The notes beneath the pieces are model-generated. The model worked only from the letters and a program-made list of their open reading frames with translations, ran no database searches and was not told the DNA's origin. The translations under genes and the position numbers were made by a program. Positions 7,137 through 14,870 of a stretch of 34,802 nt of DNA are shown here, in pieces (the first letter of the stretch is position 1; each line of letters opens with the position of its first letter). Source of the DNA: Streptosporangium pseudovulgare (lineage in GTDB: Bacteria; Actinomycetota; Actinomycetes; Streptosporangiales; Streptosporangiaceae); assembly GCF_014648055.1 (NCBI RefSeq), contig NZ_BMQJ01000037.1, forward strand, positions 1-34,802, read 5' to 3'.

Positions 7137-7610
7137 GTGGCGATCCAGGTGTCGGTGTGCGGTCCGCGTGACTGCACGGGCGAGGACGAGTCCAACGCCC
7201 GCGAGGTCGGCCGGTTGCTGGCCGAGCGCGGCGCGGTGGTGATCTGCGGCGGCTACACGGGCGTGATGGCCGCGGTGGCGGCCGGGGCCCGCTCGGCGGG
7301 CGGCACGGTGGTCGGCGTCCTGTCCCGGCCGGACCGGGAGCAGGCCAATCCGGACCTCTCCGTCGTCATCCCGACCGGCGTCGGGGAGGCCCGGAACGGC
7401 ATCATCGCCAACTCGGGCGACGCCGTGATCGTCATCGGCGGATCGTGGGGGACGCTGTCGGAGCTGGCGCTCGCGATGCGCCGCGGCCGGGTCCCCGTGG
7501 TCCAGCTCGGCGGGTGGCGGATCCTCGACCGCGAGGGGCGTCCGGTCCCCGGGGTCAGGCACGTCTCCTCCCCGGAGGAGGCTCTGGGGGCCACCGGCCT
7601 GTGGGACTGA
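7137..7610 (+). CDS. TIGR00725 family (LOG-like Rossmann) protein
   Basis: 157 aa from GTG 7137, with GGGAGG 8 nt upstream; longer in-frame starts lack one. The fold is that of the lysine-decarboxylase-like/LOG superfamily: early VSVCGPRDC, GAVVICGGYTGVMAAVAAGA with the glycine-rich loop, GEARNGIIANSGDAVIVIGGSWGTLSE, and a C-terminal Rossmann strand. The PGGxGTxxE motif of LOG phosphoribohydrolases appears as IGGSWGTLSE, so the nucleotide pocket is probably kept but the reaction may differ. TIGR00725 proteins lack a settled function; nucleotide monophosphate binding or hydrolysis is an inference. It stands alone and converges on the kinase gene at 7867. Confidence 0.88.
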   Translation: MAIQVSVCGPRDCTGEDESNAREVGRLLAERGAVVICGGYTGVMAAVAAGARSAGGTVVGVLSRPDREQANPDLSVVIPTGVGEARNGIIANSGDAVIVIGGSWGTLSELALAMRRGRVPVVQLGGWRILDREGRPVPGVRHVSSPEEALGATGLWD

Positions 7611-7720
7611 CCGGCCGGTACCCGACGCGTCGCGCGTAGCGCCGCCGATCCTCCGGCGACTCTGATGGCCCGGCACGCGGGTGTCCGGCCGCCGGAGACG
7701 ACGCCGGATCGTCCCGGCTG

Positions 7721-7818
7721 CCCGGCCCGCCCGTCCCAACCGTCTGGACCGTTCACCTCGCCCGGCCCGCCCGGCCCGCCCGTCCCAACCGTCTGGACCG
7801 TCCGCCTCGCCCGGCCCG
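7721..7818. repeat. 49-bp tandem duplication
   Basis: Two adjacent copies (7721-7769 and 7770-7818) of a 49-nt unit containing CCCGTCCCAACCGTCTGGAC. They differ at a few positions, and a degenerate continuation follows to about 7860. The repeat lies between two converging genes and may include weak terminators. Confidence 0.7.
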
Positions 7819-7866
7819 CCCGGCGGCCCGGCCTGTGCGCCTCGCCCGCCCCGCCCGCGGATCCCG

Positions 7867-8397
7867 CTATCCGGCTTGCTTCTCCAGATGGTCCAGGATG
7901 GCGCGGGCCACCTCGCGCTTGGACATCTTCGGCCGCTCGAAGCGCAGGTCGGCCACCTCGGCGAAGGACGCGGCCCGGCGCTCGTACAGTTCCTTCGCCA
8001 GGTCCAGCGGCTTCTTGCCGAACCGCGGGCGGTGCGGCTTCTCCTCGATCTTCTTGGCGATGAACTCGGGCTCGGCGTCCAGCCACACCACCAGGGCCGG
8101 TTTGAGCGCCTCCCGGCATCGCGGGTCGTCCAGGACGCTGGCCGCGGCGGCGATGATCGGCGCGGGCCGTTCGGCGAGACCGTCCAGCAGGTGCTCGGCC
8201 TCGCGGGCGTGCAGCTCGGTGACGCCCGCGGTCTCGGCGATCGCGGCCGCGGTGATGCCGTAGCGCTTCTCGAGGTAGTCGTCGCTGTCGCGCACCGGCC
8301 GGTTCAGGGCCTCGCCCAGCACCTCCGAGACGCTGGTCTTACCGGCGCCCATCAGGCCGACCACCACGATCGGGACGTCCGCCGCCGTGTCTGCCAT
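7867..8397 (-). CDS. shikimate-kinase-like P-loop kinase
   Basis: 176 aa from ATG 8397, with GGAGG about 8 nt upstream. It has a Walker A GLMGAGKTS at residues about 12-20, a DSDDYLE motif like the DxD of shikimate kinases, HAREAEHLL where those have FRxxE, and a lid-like RPRFG segment. The GGG motif that binds shikimate is replaced by AAAAS, so shikimate is unlikely to be the substrate; gluconate- or cytidylate-kinase-like small-molecule phosphorylation is possible. It ends KMSKREVARAILDHLEKQ. Convergent with the TIGR00725 gene and divergent from the HTH/hydrolase operon. A housekeeping aroK would normally sit with aroB and aroC, which are absent here. Confidence 0.85.
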   Translation of the reverse strand: MADTAADVPIVVVGLMGAGKTSVSEVLGEALNRPVRDSDDYLEKRYGITAAAIAETAGVTELHAREAEHLLDGLAERPAPIIAAAASVLDDPRCREALKPALVVWLDAEPEFIAKKIEEKPHRPRFGKKPLDLAKELYERRAASFAEVADLRFERPKMSKREVARAILDHLEKQAG

Positions 8398-8528
8398 GTA
8401 AGCCACCTCCGGTCCTCAGGGGAAACGAGAAAGGGGTCTTCCGTCTCCCTTGCCCCGGAAGCCCTCGCCTAGCCCTCCCGATCTCCCGGCCTCCCAGCTA
8501 TGTTCCTTTCTTTCCGAAAAATACTCTT

Positions 8529-8563
8529 TTGCTCCCTATCTCATAGGAGGATAAGGTATTTCC
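8529..8563 (+). promoter_or_regulatory. leaderless promoter with operator in the spacer
   Basis: TTGCTC (8529-8534), 17-nt spacer, TAAGGT (8552-8557), then 6 nt to ATG 8564. The first 13 nt of the spacer are the inverted repeat CCTAT-CTC-ATAGG (8535-8547), a likely repressor site. AGGAGG at 8545-8550 is 13 nt from the ATG, too far for normal initiation. Confidence 0.55.
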
Positions 8564-8992
8564 ATGCCAGATCGCTTCTACTCCGTGGAGCAGGTCGCCG
8601 AGCACCTGGGCCTCCACCCACGCACCGTCCGCAACTACGTGCGGGACGGGCGGCTCGCCGCGGTCCGCATCGGCAAGCAGTACCGGATCGCGCACGAGGA
8701 CCTGGAGGCGTTCACCGGCCACCCGGTGCCCCCGCCGCCGACTGAGACGGTCCGGCGGCGGCACATCGACGTGTCGAGCATCGTGGAGATCGACGGGGTC
8801 AGCCGCGAGACGGCCGACCGCCTGAGCACCCTCCTGATGACCGCGGTCACCGATCGCCGCCCCGGTGACCAGCCGCTGCGGATCGAGACGGTCTACGACG
8901 AGGAGAGGGCGCGGATGAAGGTCATCGTCCTGGGCGGTCTGCGGGACACCTCCCGTTTGTTCGACTACATGGAGGGGGTGCTCGCGACGTGA
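8564..8992 (+). CDS. excisionase-type helix-turn-helix regulator
   Basis: 142 aa. Residues 3-52 are a MerR/excisionase-like winged helix: RFYSVEQVAEHLGLHPRTVRNYVRDGRLAAVRIGKQYRI followed by EDLEAF. A Pro-rich linker joins it to a C-terminal domain of about 80 residues (HIDVSSIVEIDGVSRETADRL.., MKVIVLGGLRDTSRLFDYMEGVL) that looks like a ligand or dimerisation domain of alpha/beta type. It starts an operon, with its TGA overlapping the GTG of the hydrolase gene. Despite the excisionase-like label there is no integrase nearby, so I take it as a transcription factor for its own operon, with the CCTAT/ATAGG palindrome as candidate operator. Confidence 0.88.
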   Translation: MPDRFYSVEQVAEHLGLHPRTVRNYVRDGRLAAVRIGKQYRIAHEDLEAFTGHPVPPPPTETVRRRHIDVSSIVEIDGVSRETADRLSTLLMTAVTDRRPGDQPLRIETVYDEERARMKVIVLGGLRDTSRLFDYMEGVLAT

Positions 8993-9939
8993 GCGCGATC
9001 TACCGGTCCGAGGCCGGCGCGAACGAGATCCGGCGGCGGTACCGGAAGGCGCTGGACGACTGGCCGGTTCCCGCCGAACAGGTGCGGGTGCCCACCCGCC
9101 ACGGCAAGACCTTCGTCGTCGTCTCCGGCCCGCAGGACGCGCCGCCCGTGGTGCTGCTGCACGGCGCGGGGGCGAACGCGACGATGTGGCGGGACGACGT
9201 CACCACCTGGGCGCGGCGTTTCCGCACCTGCGCCGTGGACCTCATCGGTGAGCCGGGCCTGAGCGCGCCGTCGCGCCCGCCCCTGGACTCCGACGCCCAC
9301 GCGCTGTGGCTGGACGACGTGCTGGACGGCCTCGGGGTCACCGCCGCCTCGATCGTCGGAACCTCCCTCGGCGGATGGGTGGCGCTGGACTACGCCGTCC
9401 GCCGCCCGCGGCGGGTGACGCGCCTGGCCCTGCTGTGCCCCGGCGGCCTGGGCCGGCAGAAGACCGGCTGGATGGTCAGGGCGCTGCCGCTGCGCCTGTT
9501 CGGGCACCGCGGGTTGCGCCGGTCGGCGCGGATCGCCACCGGCCTGAAGTCACCGCAGGCCGGGCCGGTCCTCGACTCCCTGATGCTGACCTTCACGGAG
9601 TTCAAACCACGCATGGAGCGGCTGCCGGTGTTCCCCGACGACGCGCTGCGCCGCCTGACCGTGCCCGTGCTGGTGACGGTCGGCGGCCACGATGTCATGT
9701 TCGACTCCGCGGAGACCGCCCGTCGCGTGCGCCGCTGCGTCCCGCACGCCGTCGTGAACGTGCTGCCCGAGGTCGGGCACGCGATCCTCGGCCAGGCCGG
9801 GTCCGTCTCAGCGTTCCTCTCGTCCGGGGCCGCGCGCGGCGGCGACGCCGGTCCGCTCCGCGGGGAGATCGGCGGCTCACCCGAGGCCGTGCCCGGCGAC
9901 GCCGGTGGTGTGCTCACCGAGGAGGCCGACGGTGCCTGA
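8989..9939 (+). CDS. alpha/beta hydrolase
   Basis: 316 aa. The fold is clear: oxyanion region VVLLHGAGANATMW, nucleophile elbow GTSLGG with Ser126, acid Asp235 in GGHDVMF, and base His264 in EVGHAIL. The lid region (residues about 150-210) is Arg-rich. The C-terminal 45 residues are a Gly/Ala/Glu-rich extension beyond the normal fold. It is a cytoplasmic esterase or C-C hydrolase by family; substrate unknown. Translation is coupled at both ends: a GTGA start overlap with the HTH gene and an 8-base overlap with the DUF4180 gene, so the three products are made together. Confidence 0.92.
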   Translation: MSAIYRSEAGANEIRRRYRKALDDWPVPAEQVRVPTRHGKTFVVVSGPQDAPPVVLLHGAGANATMWRDDVTTWARRFRTCAVDLIGEPGLSAPSRPPLDSDAHALWLDDVLDGLGVTAASIVGTSLGGWVALDYAVRRPRRVTRLALLCPGGLGRQKTGWMVRALPLRLFGHRGLRRSARIATGLKSPQAGPVLDSLMLTFTEFKPRMERLPVFPDDALRRLTVPVLVTVGGHDVMFDSAETARRVRRCVPHAVVNVLPEVGHAILGQAGSVSAFLSSGAARGGDAGPLRGEIGGSPEAVPGDAGGVLTEEADGA

Positions 9940-10300
9940 CGTCACGCGGGAACTGGCCGGGGTGCCGGTGCTGGTGTGCGACCCGGCCGGGCCGCCGGTG
10001 GCCACGATGGAGGACGCGCTGGACCTGATCGGTGCGGCGTTCCTCGGCGTCCAGGTGGTCGCCGTGCCCGCGAGCCGCCTGGACGAGCGCTTCTTCTCCC
10101 TGGGCACCGGCTTCGCCGGGGAGGTCATGCAGAAGTTCGTGAACCACCGGCTGCGGCTGGCCGTCGTCGGGGACATCTCCCGGCACCTGGCGGCCAGCTC
10201 GGCCCTGCGCGCCCTCGTCCACGAGTCGAACCTGGGAGAGCACGTGTGGTTCCTCCCGGACCTCGACGCGCTCGACGTCCGGCTGGCCGCGGCCGGCTGA
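9932..10300 (+). CDS. DUF4180 family protein
   Basis: 122 aa from GTG 9932, preceded by GAGGAGG at a workable distance; the longer frame from 9905 lies inside the hydrolase gene. The family block FFSLGTGFAGEVMQKFVNHR followed by LRLAVVGDIS is the hallmark of DUF4180 (related to the STAS-like/DUF4325 set), with an N-terminal VPVLVCDPAGPPV.TMEDALDLIG. Function unknown; no catalytic motif. It is the third gene of the HTH-hydrolase operon and ends 24 nt before the converging DUF5302 gene. DUF4180 genes are often found beside regulators, but I would not infer more. Confidence 0.92.
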   Translation: MPDVTRELAGVPVLVCDPAGPPVATMEDALDLIGAAFLGVQVVAVPASRLDERFFSLGTGFAGEVMQKFVNHRLRLAVVGDISRHLAASSALRALVHESNLGEHVWFLPDLDALDVRLAAAG

Positions 10301-10324
10301 CCGCGGCTCAGCCGCTCCTGTGGG

Positions 10325-10561
10325 TCAGCCGCTCTTACGGCGGAAGGAGCGCTTGCCCCCGGCCGGGCCCTGGGACCCGTGGATCTTCGAGGCGCCCTTG
10401 CCACGGCCGCCGCCGTTCAGCTCCATCTGGGCCTGCTTCTTGCGCTCCAGGGCCTCGCGGAACTTGCGCTTGAGCTCGTCGTCGGTGCTCTCCGCGCCGT
10501 CGGCGCCTTCGACGGCCCGGGTGCTCTCGGTGCCGTCGGGCTCCGGCGTGACGTCAGGCAT
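10325..10561 (-). CDS. DUF5302 family small protein
   Basis: 78 aa from ATG 10561, with AGGAGG 5 nt upstream. It has an acidic disordered N-terminal half (MPDVTPEPDGTEST...), then a conserved helix DDELKRKFREALERKKQAQ and a basic Gly-rich tail (GGGRGKGASKIHG.., KRSFRRKSG). This is the DUF5302 pattern widespread in actinobacteria; function unknown. The charge asymmetry suggests nucleic-acid or protein binding. Monocistronic by spacing; the oxidoreductase gene upstream on the same strand ends 104 nt away. Confidence 0.9.
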   Translation of the reverse strand: MPDVTPEPDGTESTRAVEGADGAESTDDELKRKFREALERKKQAQMELNGGGRGKGASKIHGSQGPAGGKRSFRRKSG

Positions 10562-10665
10562 GCGAACCTCCTGGTCTCGGGACGGCCCGGCTTCGGCCGA
10601 CCGGAACATCATCTTCTCACGTCCGGAACACCGCCCGGCTGGCCGGGAGGCGCGCTCGCCGTCGG

Positions 10666-11838
10666 TCAGACCTGCCCGGCGGTGAAGTAGGCGGCCAGGT
10701 CCGGCGCGACCGGCGGCACCTCCCGGGGGACGGAGCCGTCCCGCAGCGACTCGGTGGCGCGGACCGCCGCCGCGACGCTGTCGCGCGCCGCCACGGGGGA
10801 GGTGTCGGTCGTCCCGCCCTCCACGGCGAACCGGACGAACTCGCCGACCAGAGCCTCGTCCGCGCCGCCGTGGCCGCCGGCGCCCACCTCGACGGGCACC
10901 CGGAGGTCGCCCTCGGGGTCGTAGTCGCGCCGCCCGGCGTTCCACACCCGCACCACGGCCCCCTCCCCGTGGTCGCCGAAGTTCTCCAGGCGGCCCGCGG
11001 TGCCGATGACGGTGTAGTTGCGCCAGTAGTCGGGGGTGAAGTGGCACTGCTGGTAGGCGGCGTGGACGCCGTTCTCCAGGCGCATGTGCATCATGGACAG
11101 GTCCTCGACGTCCACCACCGGGTTCAGCCCCCGCTGGGCGAGCGGGGGCCAGTTGGTCTCCGGGCTGTACCAGTCGGCCGGCGTCCCGGGGGAGCGGTCG
11201 GTGACCCGGCCGTAGACGGTCAGCGCGCCCATGGCGCTGACCAGCTCCGTCCTGGCCCCGGCCAGCCAGTGGATCACGTCGATGTCGTGGGCGCCCTTCT
11301 GCAGCAGCAGGCCGGTGGTGTTGCGGCGGTCGGCGTGCCAGTCCTTGAAGTAGAAGTCGCCGCCGTGCCCGACGAAGTGACGGCACCACACCGCCCTGAC
11401 CTCGCCGATCGCGCCCTCGGTGATGAGCCGCCGCATGACGCGTACGACCGGCATGTGGCGCATGTTGTGCCCCACGTACAGCCGGGCGCCGTGGTCGCGT
11501 GCCGTATGGAGGATCAGGTCGCAGTCCTCCACGGTGGTCGCGAGGGGTTTCTCCACCAGCGTGGGTTTCCCGGCCCGCAGCGCGGCCAGCGCCGGCTCCA
11601 GGTGCGCGTGGTCGGGGGTGAGGATCATCACCGCGTCCACGTCCGAGGTCAGGAGATCGGCGAGGTCCGCGGTGACGCGCGTGCCGGGGCCGAAGTCGGC
11701 GCGGGCGCGCTCCCGGGCCTCAGGGGCGGGGTCGCACACGGCCACCACCGCGCTGCCGTTCCCCGGCCGGTGAGCCTCGCGCGCCAGCGACCCCCTCATG
11801 CCGTATCCCGCCACCCCGATACGCAGGTCGTCGCCCAT
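10666..11838 (-). CDS. Gfo/Idh/MocA family oxidoreductase
   Basis: 390 aa from ATG 11838, with GGGAG upstream; GTG 11853 is an alternative. N-terminal Rossmann fold: LRIGVAGYGMRGSLA, CDPAPEARERA, VDAVMILTPDHAH, and the family signature EKPLATT near residue 95. The C-terminal catalytic/dimer domain carries QKGAHDIDVIHWLAGA, where the Lys and the Asp/His positions resemble the inositol-dehydrogenase type of active site. Likely NAD(P)-dependent oxidation of a sugar, cyclitol or sugar derivative in the cytoplasm. No sugar transporter or kinase adjoins, so the pathway is unknown. A palindromic site lies just upstream. Confidence 0.92.
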   Translation of the reverse strand: MGDDLRIGVAGYGMRGSLAREAHRPGNGSAVVAVCDPAPEARERARADFGPGTRVTADLADLLTSDVDAVMILTPDHAHLEPALAALRAGKPTLVEKPLATTVEDCDLILHTARDHGARLYVGHNMRHMPVVRVMRRLITEGAIGEVRAVWCRHFVGHGGDFYFKDWHADRRNTTGLLLQKGAHDIDVIHWLAGARTELVSAMGALTVYGRVTDRSPGTPADWYSPETNWPPLAQRGLNPVVDVEDLSMMHMRLENGVHAAYQQCHFTPDYWRNYTVIGTAGRLENFGDHGEGAVVRVWNAGRRDYDPEGDLRVPVEVGAGGHGGADEALVGEFVRFAVEGGTTDTSPVAARDSVAAAVRATESLRDGSVPREVPPVAPDLAAYFTAGQV

Positions 11839-11863
11839 GGCCGCTCCCGTCACCGCGCGTTTT

Positions 11864-11884
11864 TGATCGTTTCTGCCGCGATCA
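11864..11884. promoter_or_regulatory. candidate operator of the oxidoreductase gene
   Basis: Perfect inverted repeat TGATCG-N9-CGATCA, 25 nt upstream of the ATG of the Gfo/Idh/MocA gene. It sits where a repressor would block transcription. The regulator is not encoded next to it. Confidence 0.55.
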
Positions 11885-12052
11885 CTCTAGATACGCGCAC
11901 GAACGAGCGCCAGGGCCTGTGCGGGCCCGTGTGAGCCGGGTGGGGTGCGGGCTCACACGGGCTTCATACGGGCCGGGCGGGTGCGGGGCGGAGGGCGGGC
12001 CCCGGCGTACGGCGAGGGCCTCCGGCGGTGCGGAAGGCGGGGGAGCGGGGGC

Positions 12053-12235
12053 TCAGTGCATGTCCATGACCATCAGCAGCACCAGGCCCGCCAGGTGGCC
12101 GAGCACCACGAAGATGATCACGAAGAGGAAGACGAACTTCGCCGGGCCGTGCTCGAAGTACTTGCCCTCGCGGAGCTCGGAACGCCCCGCCTGGCGTTCG
12201 GCGATCCGCTCCTCGATCGGCTTGCGGTTGAACAT
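12053..12235 (-). CDS. 60-aa single-span membrane protein
   Basis: ATG 12235 follows GAGGAG at 4 nt. The N-terminal 36 residues are charged and helical (MFNRKPIEERIAERQAGRSELREG..), followed by one membrane segment FVFLFVIIFVVLGHLAGLVLLMV and a short MDMH end, giving an N-in, C-out topology by the positive-inside rule. I do not recognise a family. It is divergent from the OhrR-like regulator, with 80 nt between the start codons containing paired inverted repeats, so it is a candidate target of that regulator. Confidence 0.82.
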   Translation of the reverse strand: MFNRKPIEERIAERQAGRSELREGKYFEHGPAKFVFLFVIIFVVLGHLAGLVLLMVMDMH

Positions 12236-12259
12236 GGAGCTCCTCAGGGCCGGTGATGC

Positions 12260-12307
12260 TTGGTGCCGCAATGCTTTGTGCACCAATTACCTTACTATGT
12301 CGATTGG
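12260..12307. promoter_or_regulatory. paired inverted repeats between divergent genes
   Basis: TTGGTGC (12260-12266) with GCACCAA (12280-12286), spacer 13 nt; and CCAAT (12283-12287) with ATTGG (12303-12307). Both lie between the small membrane protein gene and the OhrR-like gene and are plausible binding sites for that regulator. Confidence 0.45.
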
Positions 12308-12315
12308 AGGTGCAT

Positions 12316-12762
12316 GTGAGTGATATGACCGAGGCGCTGCGCCTGGAACGGCAGGTGTGCTTCGCCCTCGCGGTGGCCTCGCGCGGCGTCATCGGGGTCT
12401 ACCGGCCGCTGCTGCAGCCGATGGGGCTGACCCACCCGCAGTATCTCGTGATGCTCGCCCTGTGGGAGCACGACCAGCTCTCTGTGAAGGAGCTGAGCAA
12501 GCTACTGAGACTCGACCCCGGTACGCTGTCACCGCTCCTCAAAAGACTTGAGGCGATCGGTTACCTCCGGCGGCGGCGTGACAGCCGGGACGAACGCGTC
12601 CTGGCGATCACACTCACCCCGGAGGGCCGGCAGTTGAGGAGTGAGGCTGAGAGGATCCCGCCGTCCGTCGCCCGGCGACTGGGTATGGACCTGGAGGAGC
12701 TGCAGGAGCTCCACCGGGTGCTCACCAGAGTGATCGCTGCCGCGGACGACACGCATCGTTGA
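12316..12762 (+). CDS. OhrR-like MarR family regulator
   Basis: 148 aa from GTG 12316, with GGAGG 5 nt upstream (the internal ATG 12325 is less well placed). LERQVCFALAVASRGVIGVYRPLL carries the conserved N-terminal Cys that OhrR proteins use to sense organic hydroperoxides. GLTHPQYLVMLALWEHD, LSKLLRLDPGTLSPLLKRLEAIG and RRRDSRDERVLAITLTPEG form the winged helix. In the family, Cys oxidation releases the repressor from DNA. The usual target, ohr, is not present; the neighbours are two tiny membrane proteins. A redox role is well supported by the Cys and the motif but the regulon is unknown. Confidence 0.88.
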   Translation: MSDMTEALRLERQVCFALAVASRGVIGVYRPLLQPMGLTHPQYLVMLALWEHDQLSVKELSKLLRLDPGTLSPLLKRLEAIGYLRRRRDSRDERVLAITLTPEGRQLRSEAERIPPSVARRLGMDLEELQELHRVLTRVIAAADDTHR

Positions 12763-12787
12763 TGCACAGAAAGGATAGATAAGGCTC

Positions 12788-13012
12788 ATGGCTGGAAGCC
12801 ACGGAGGAAGCCCCAAGTCTTGGCTTGCGGTGCTCGTTATTTTGGTCGGGTTCGGGGTCGGCGGAGTGGGCCTGTGCGTCGGACCCAGCTGGATCATGTT
12901 CTGGGTGGGGGTCGGGATCGTCGCCGTCGGCGGTCTGCTCGCCCTGATGGTGGACATCTTCTCCGACGTGATCATTGACGCTCCCCGTGAGCCGCTGAAC
13001 CACGGCGGCTGA
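12788..13012 (+). CDS. HGxxPAAW family small membrane protein
   Basis: 74 aa. The N-terminal MAGSHGGSPKSWLAVLVI is a variant of the HGxxPAAW motif (HGGSPKSW), followed by two membrane segments (LVILVGFGVGGVGLCV and FWVGVGIVAVGGLLALMV) and a short acidic cytoplasmic or outside tail. The family is common in actinobacteria, without known function. It lies 25 nt downstream of the OhrR-like gene with AAGGATAGATAAGG before ATG 12788, so it is probably co-transcribed with it. Confidence 0.85.
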   Translation: MAGSHGGSPKSWLAVLVILVGFGVGGVGLCVGPSWIMFWVGVGIVAVGGLLALMVDIFSDVIIDAPREPLNHGG

Positions 13013-13149
13013 TCCGGAGGCCCCCGTCCTCCCGGAGCCCGTCCCCGGGCGGTCTGACGGATCGCCCGGACCCGTCGTCCGCGGTCGGGTCCGCGTGCCT
13101 GCCGCCGCGTACCCGCCGCCGGTCCGATGTCCGTAATGGCGGCATGAGG

Positions 13150-13191
13150 GTGACATGGGTCACATCCGAGGTGCATAGTCGTCTGACGACT
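13150..13191. promoter_or_regulatory. two palindromes upstream of the symporter gene
   Basis: GTGAC-N4-GTCAC at 13150-13163 and AGTCGTC-T-GACGACT at 13177-13191, the second ending 29 nt before ATG 13221. The first resembles Crp-type half-site symmetry; the second could be a repressor site or a leader hairpin. No dedicated regulator is adjacent. Confidence 0.5.
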
Positions 13192-13220
13192 TCGCATCGA
13201 GGATCGGAGGCCCGTCGCCC

Positions 13221-14639
<1,419 letters not shown>

Positions 14640-14763
14640 CCCGTGTCTCCGCCCCCGGCGCGGCGCCCGCCGTACCGGGGAGGGTGTACGGGGGACGCGG
14701 GGGAGCGGCGAGGGCGTCGGCCCGGGACCTCGGTGAGGGCGCGGGGGAGTGACGCGGGCGTCG

Positions 14764-14870
14764 GCCCGGGGTCTCGGTGAGCGGGCGCGGGGACCTTTCC
14801 CGCCGCTGGGGAGCGGTGCGGGTGTCAGCCCGGGGTCTCGGTGAGCGGGCGCGGGGACCTTTCCCGCCGC
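14764..14870. repeat. 43-bp direct repeat covering the lacI 3' end
   Basis: Two identical 43-nt copies, 14764-14806 and 14828-14870 (period 64), with a shorter degenerate third copy near 14717-14750. The right copy encodes the end of the LacI protein (RSPRPLTETPG); the left ones are non-coding duplicates beyond the stop. Confidence 0.85.

Noticed and set aside
7721..7860. CRISPR-like repeat array
   Set aside because: Copies are directly adjacent without unique spacers, only about two, and no cas genes are present.
8545..8550. AGGAGG as Shine-Dalgarno of the HTH gene
   Set aside because: It lies 13 nt before ATG 8564, beyond useful spacing, and overlaps the palindrome and the promoter spacer.
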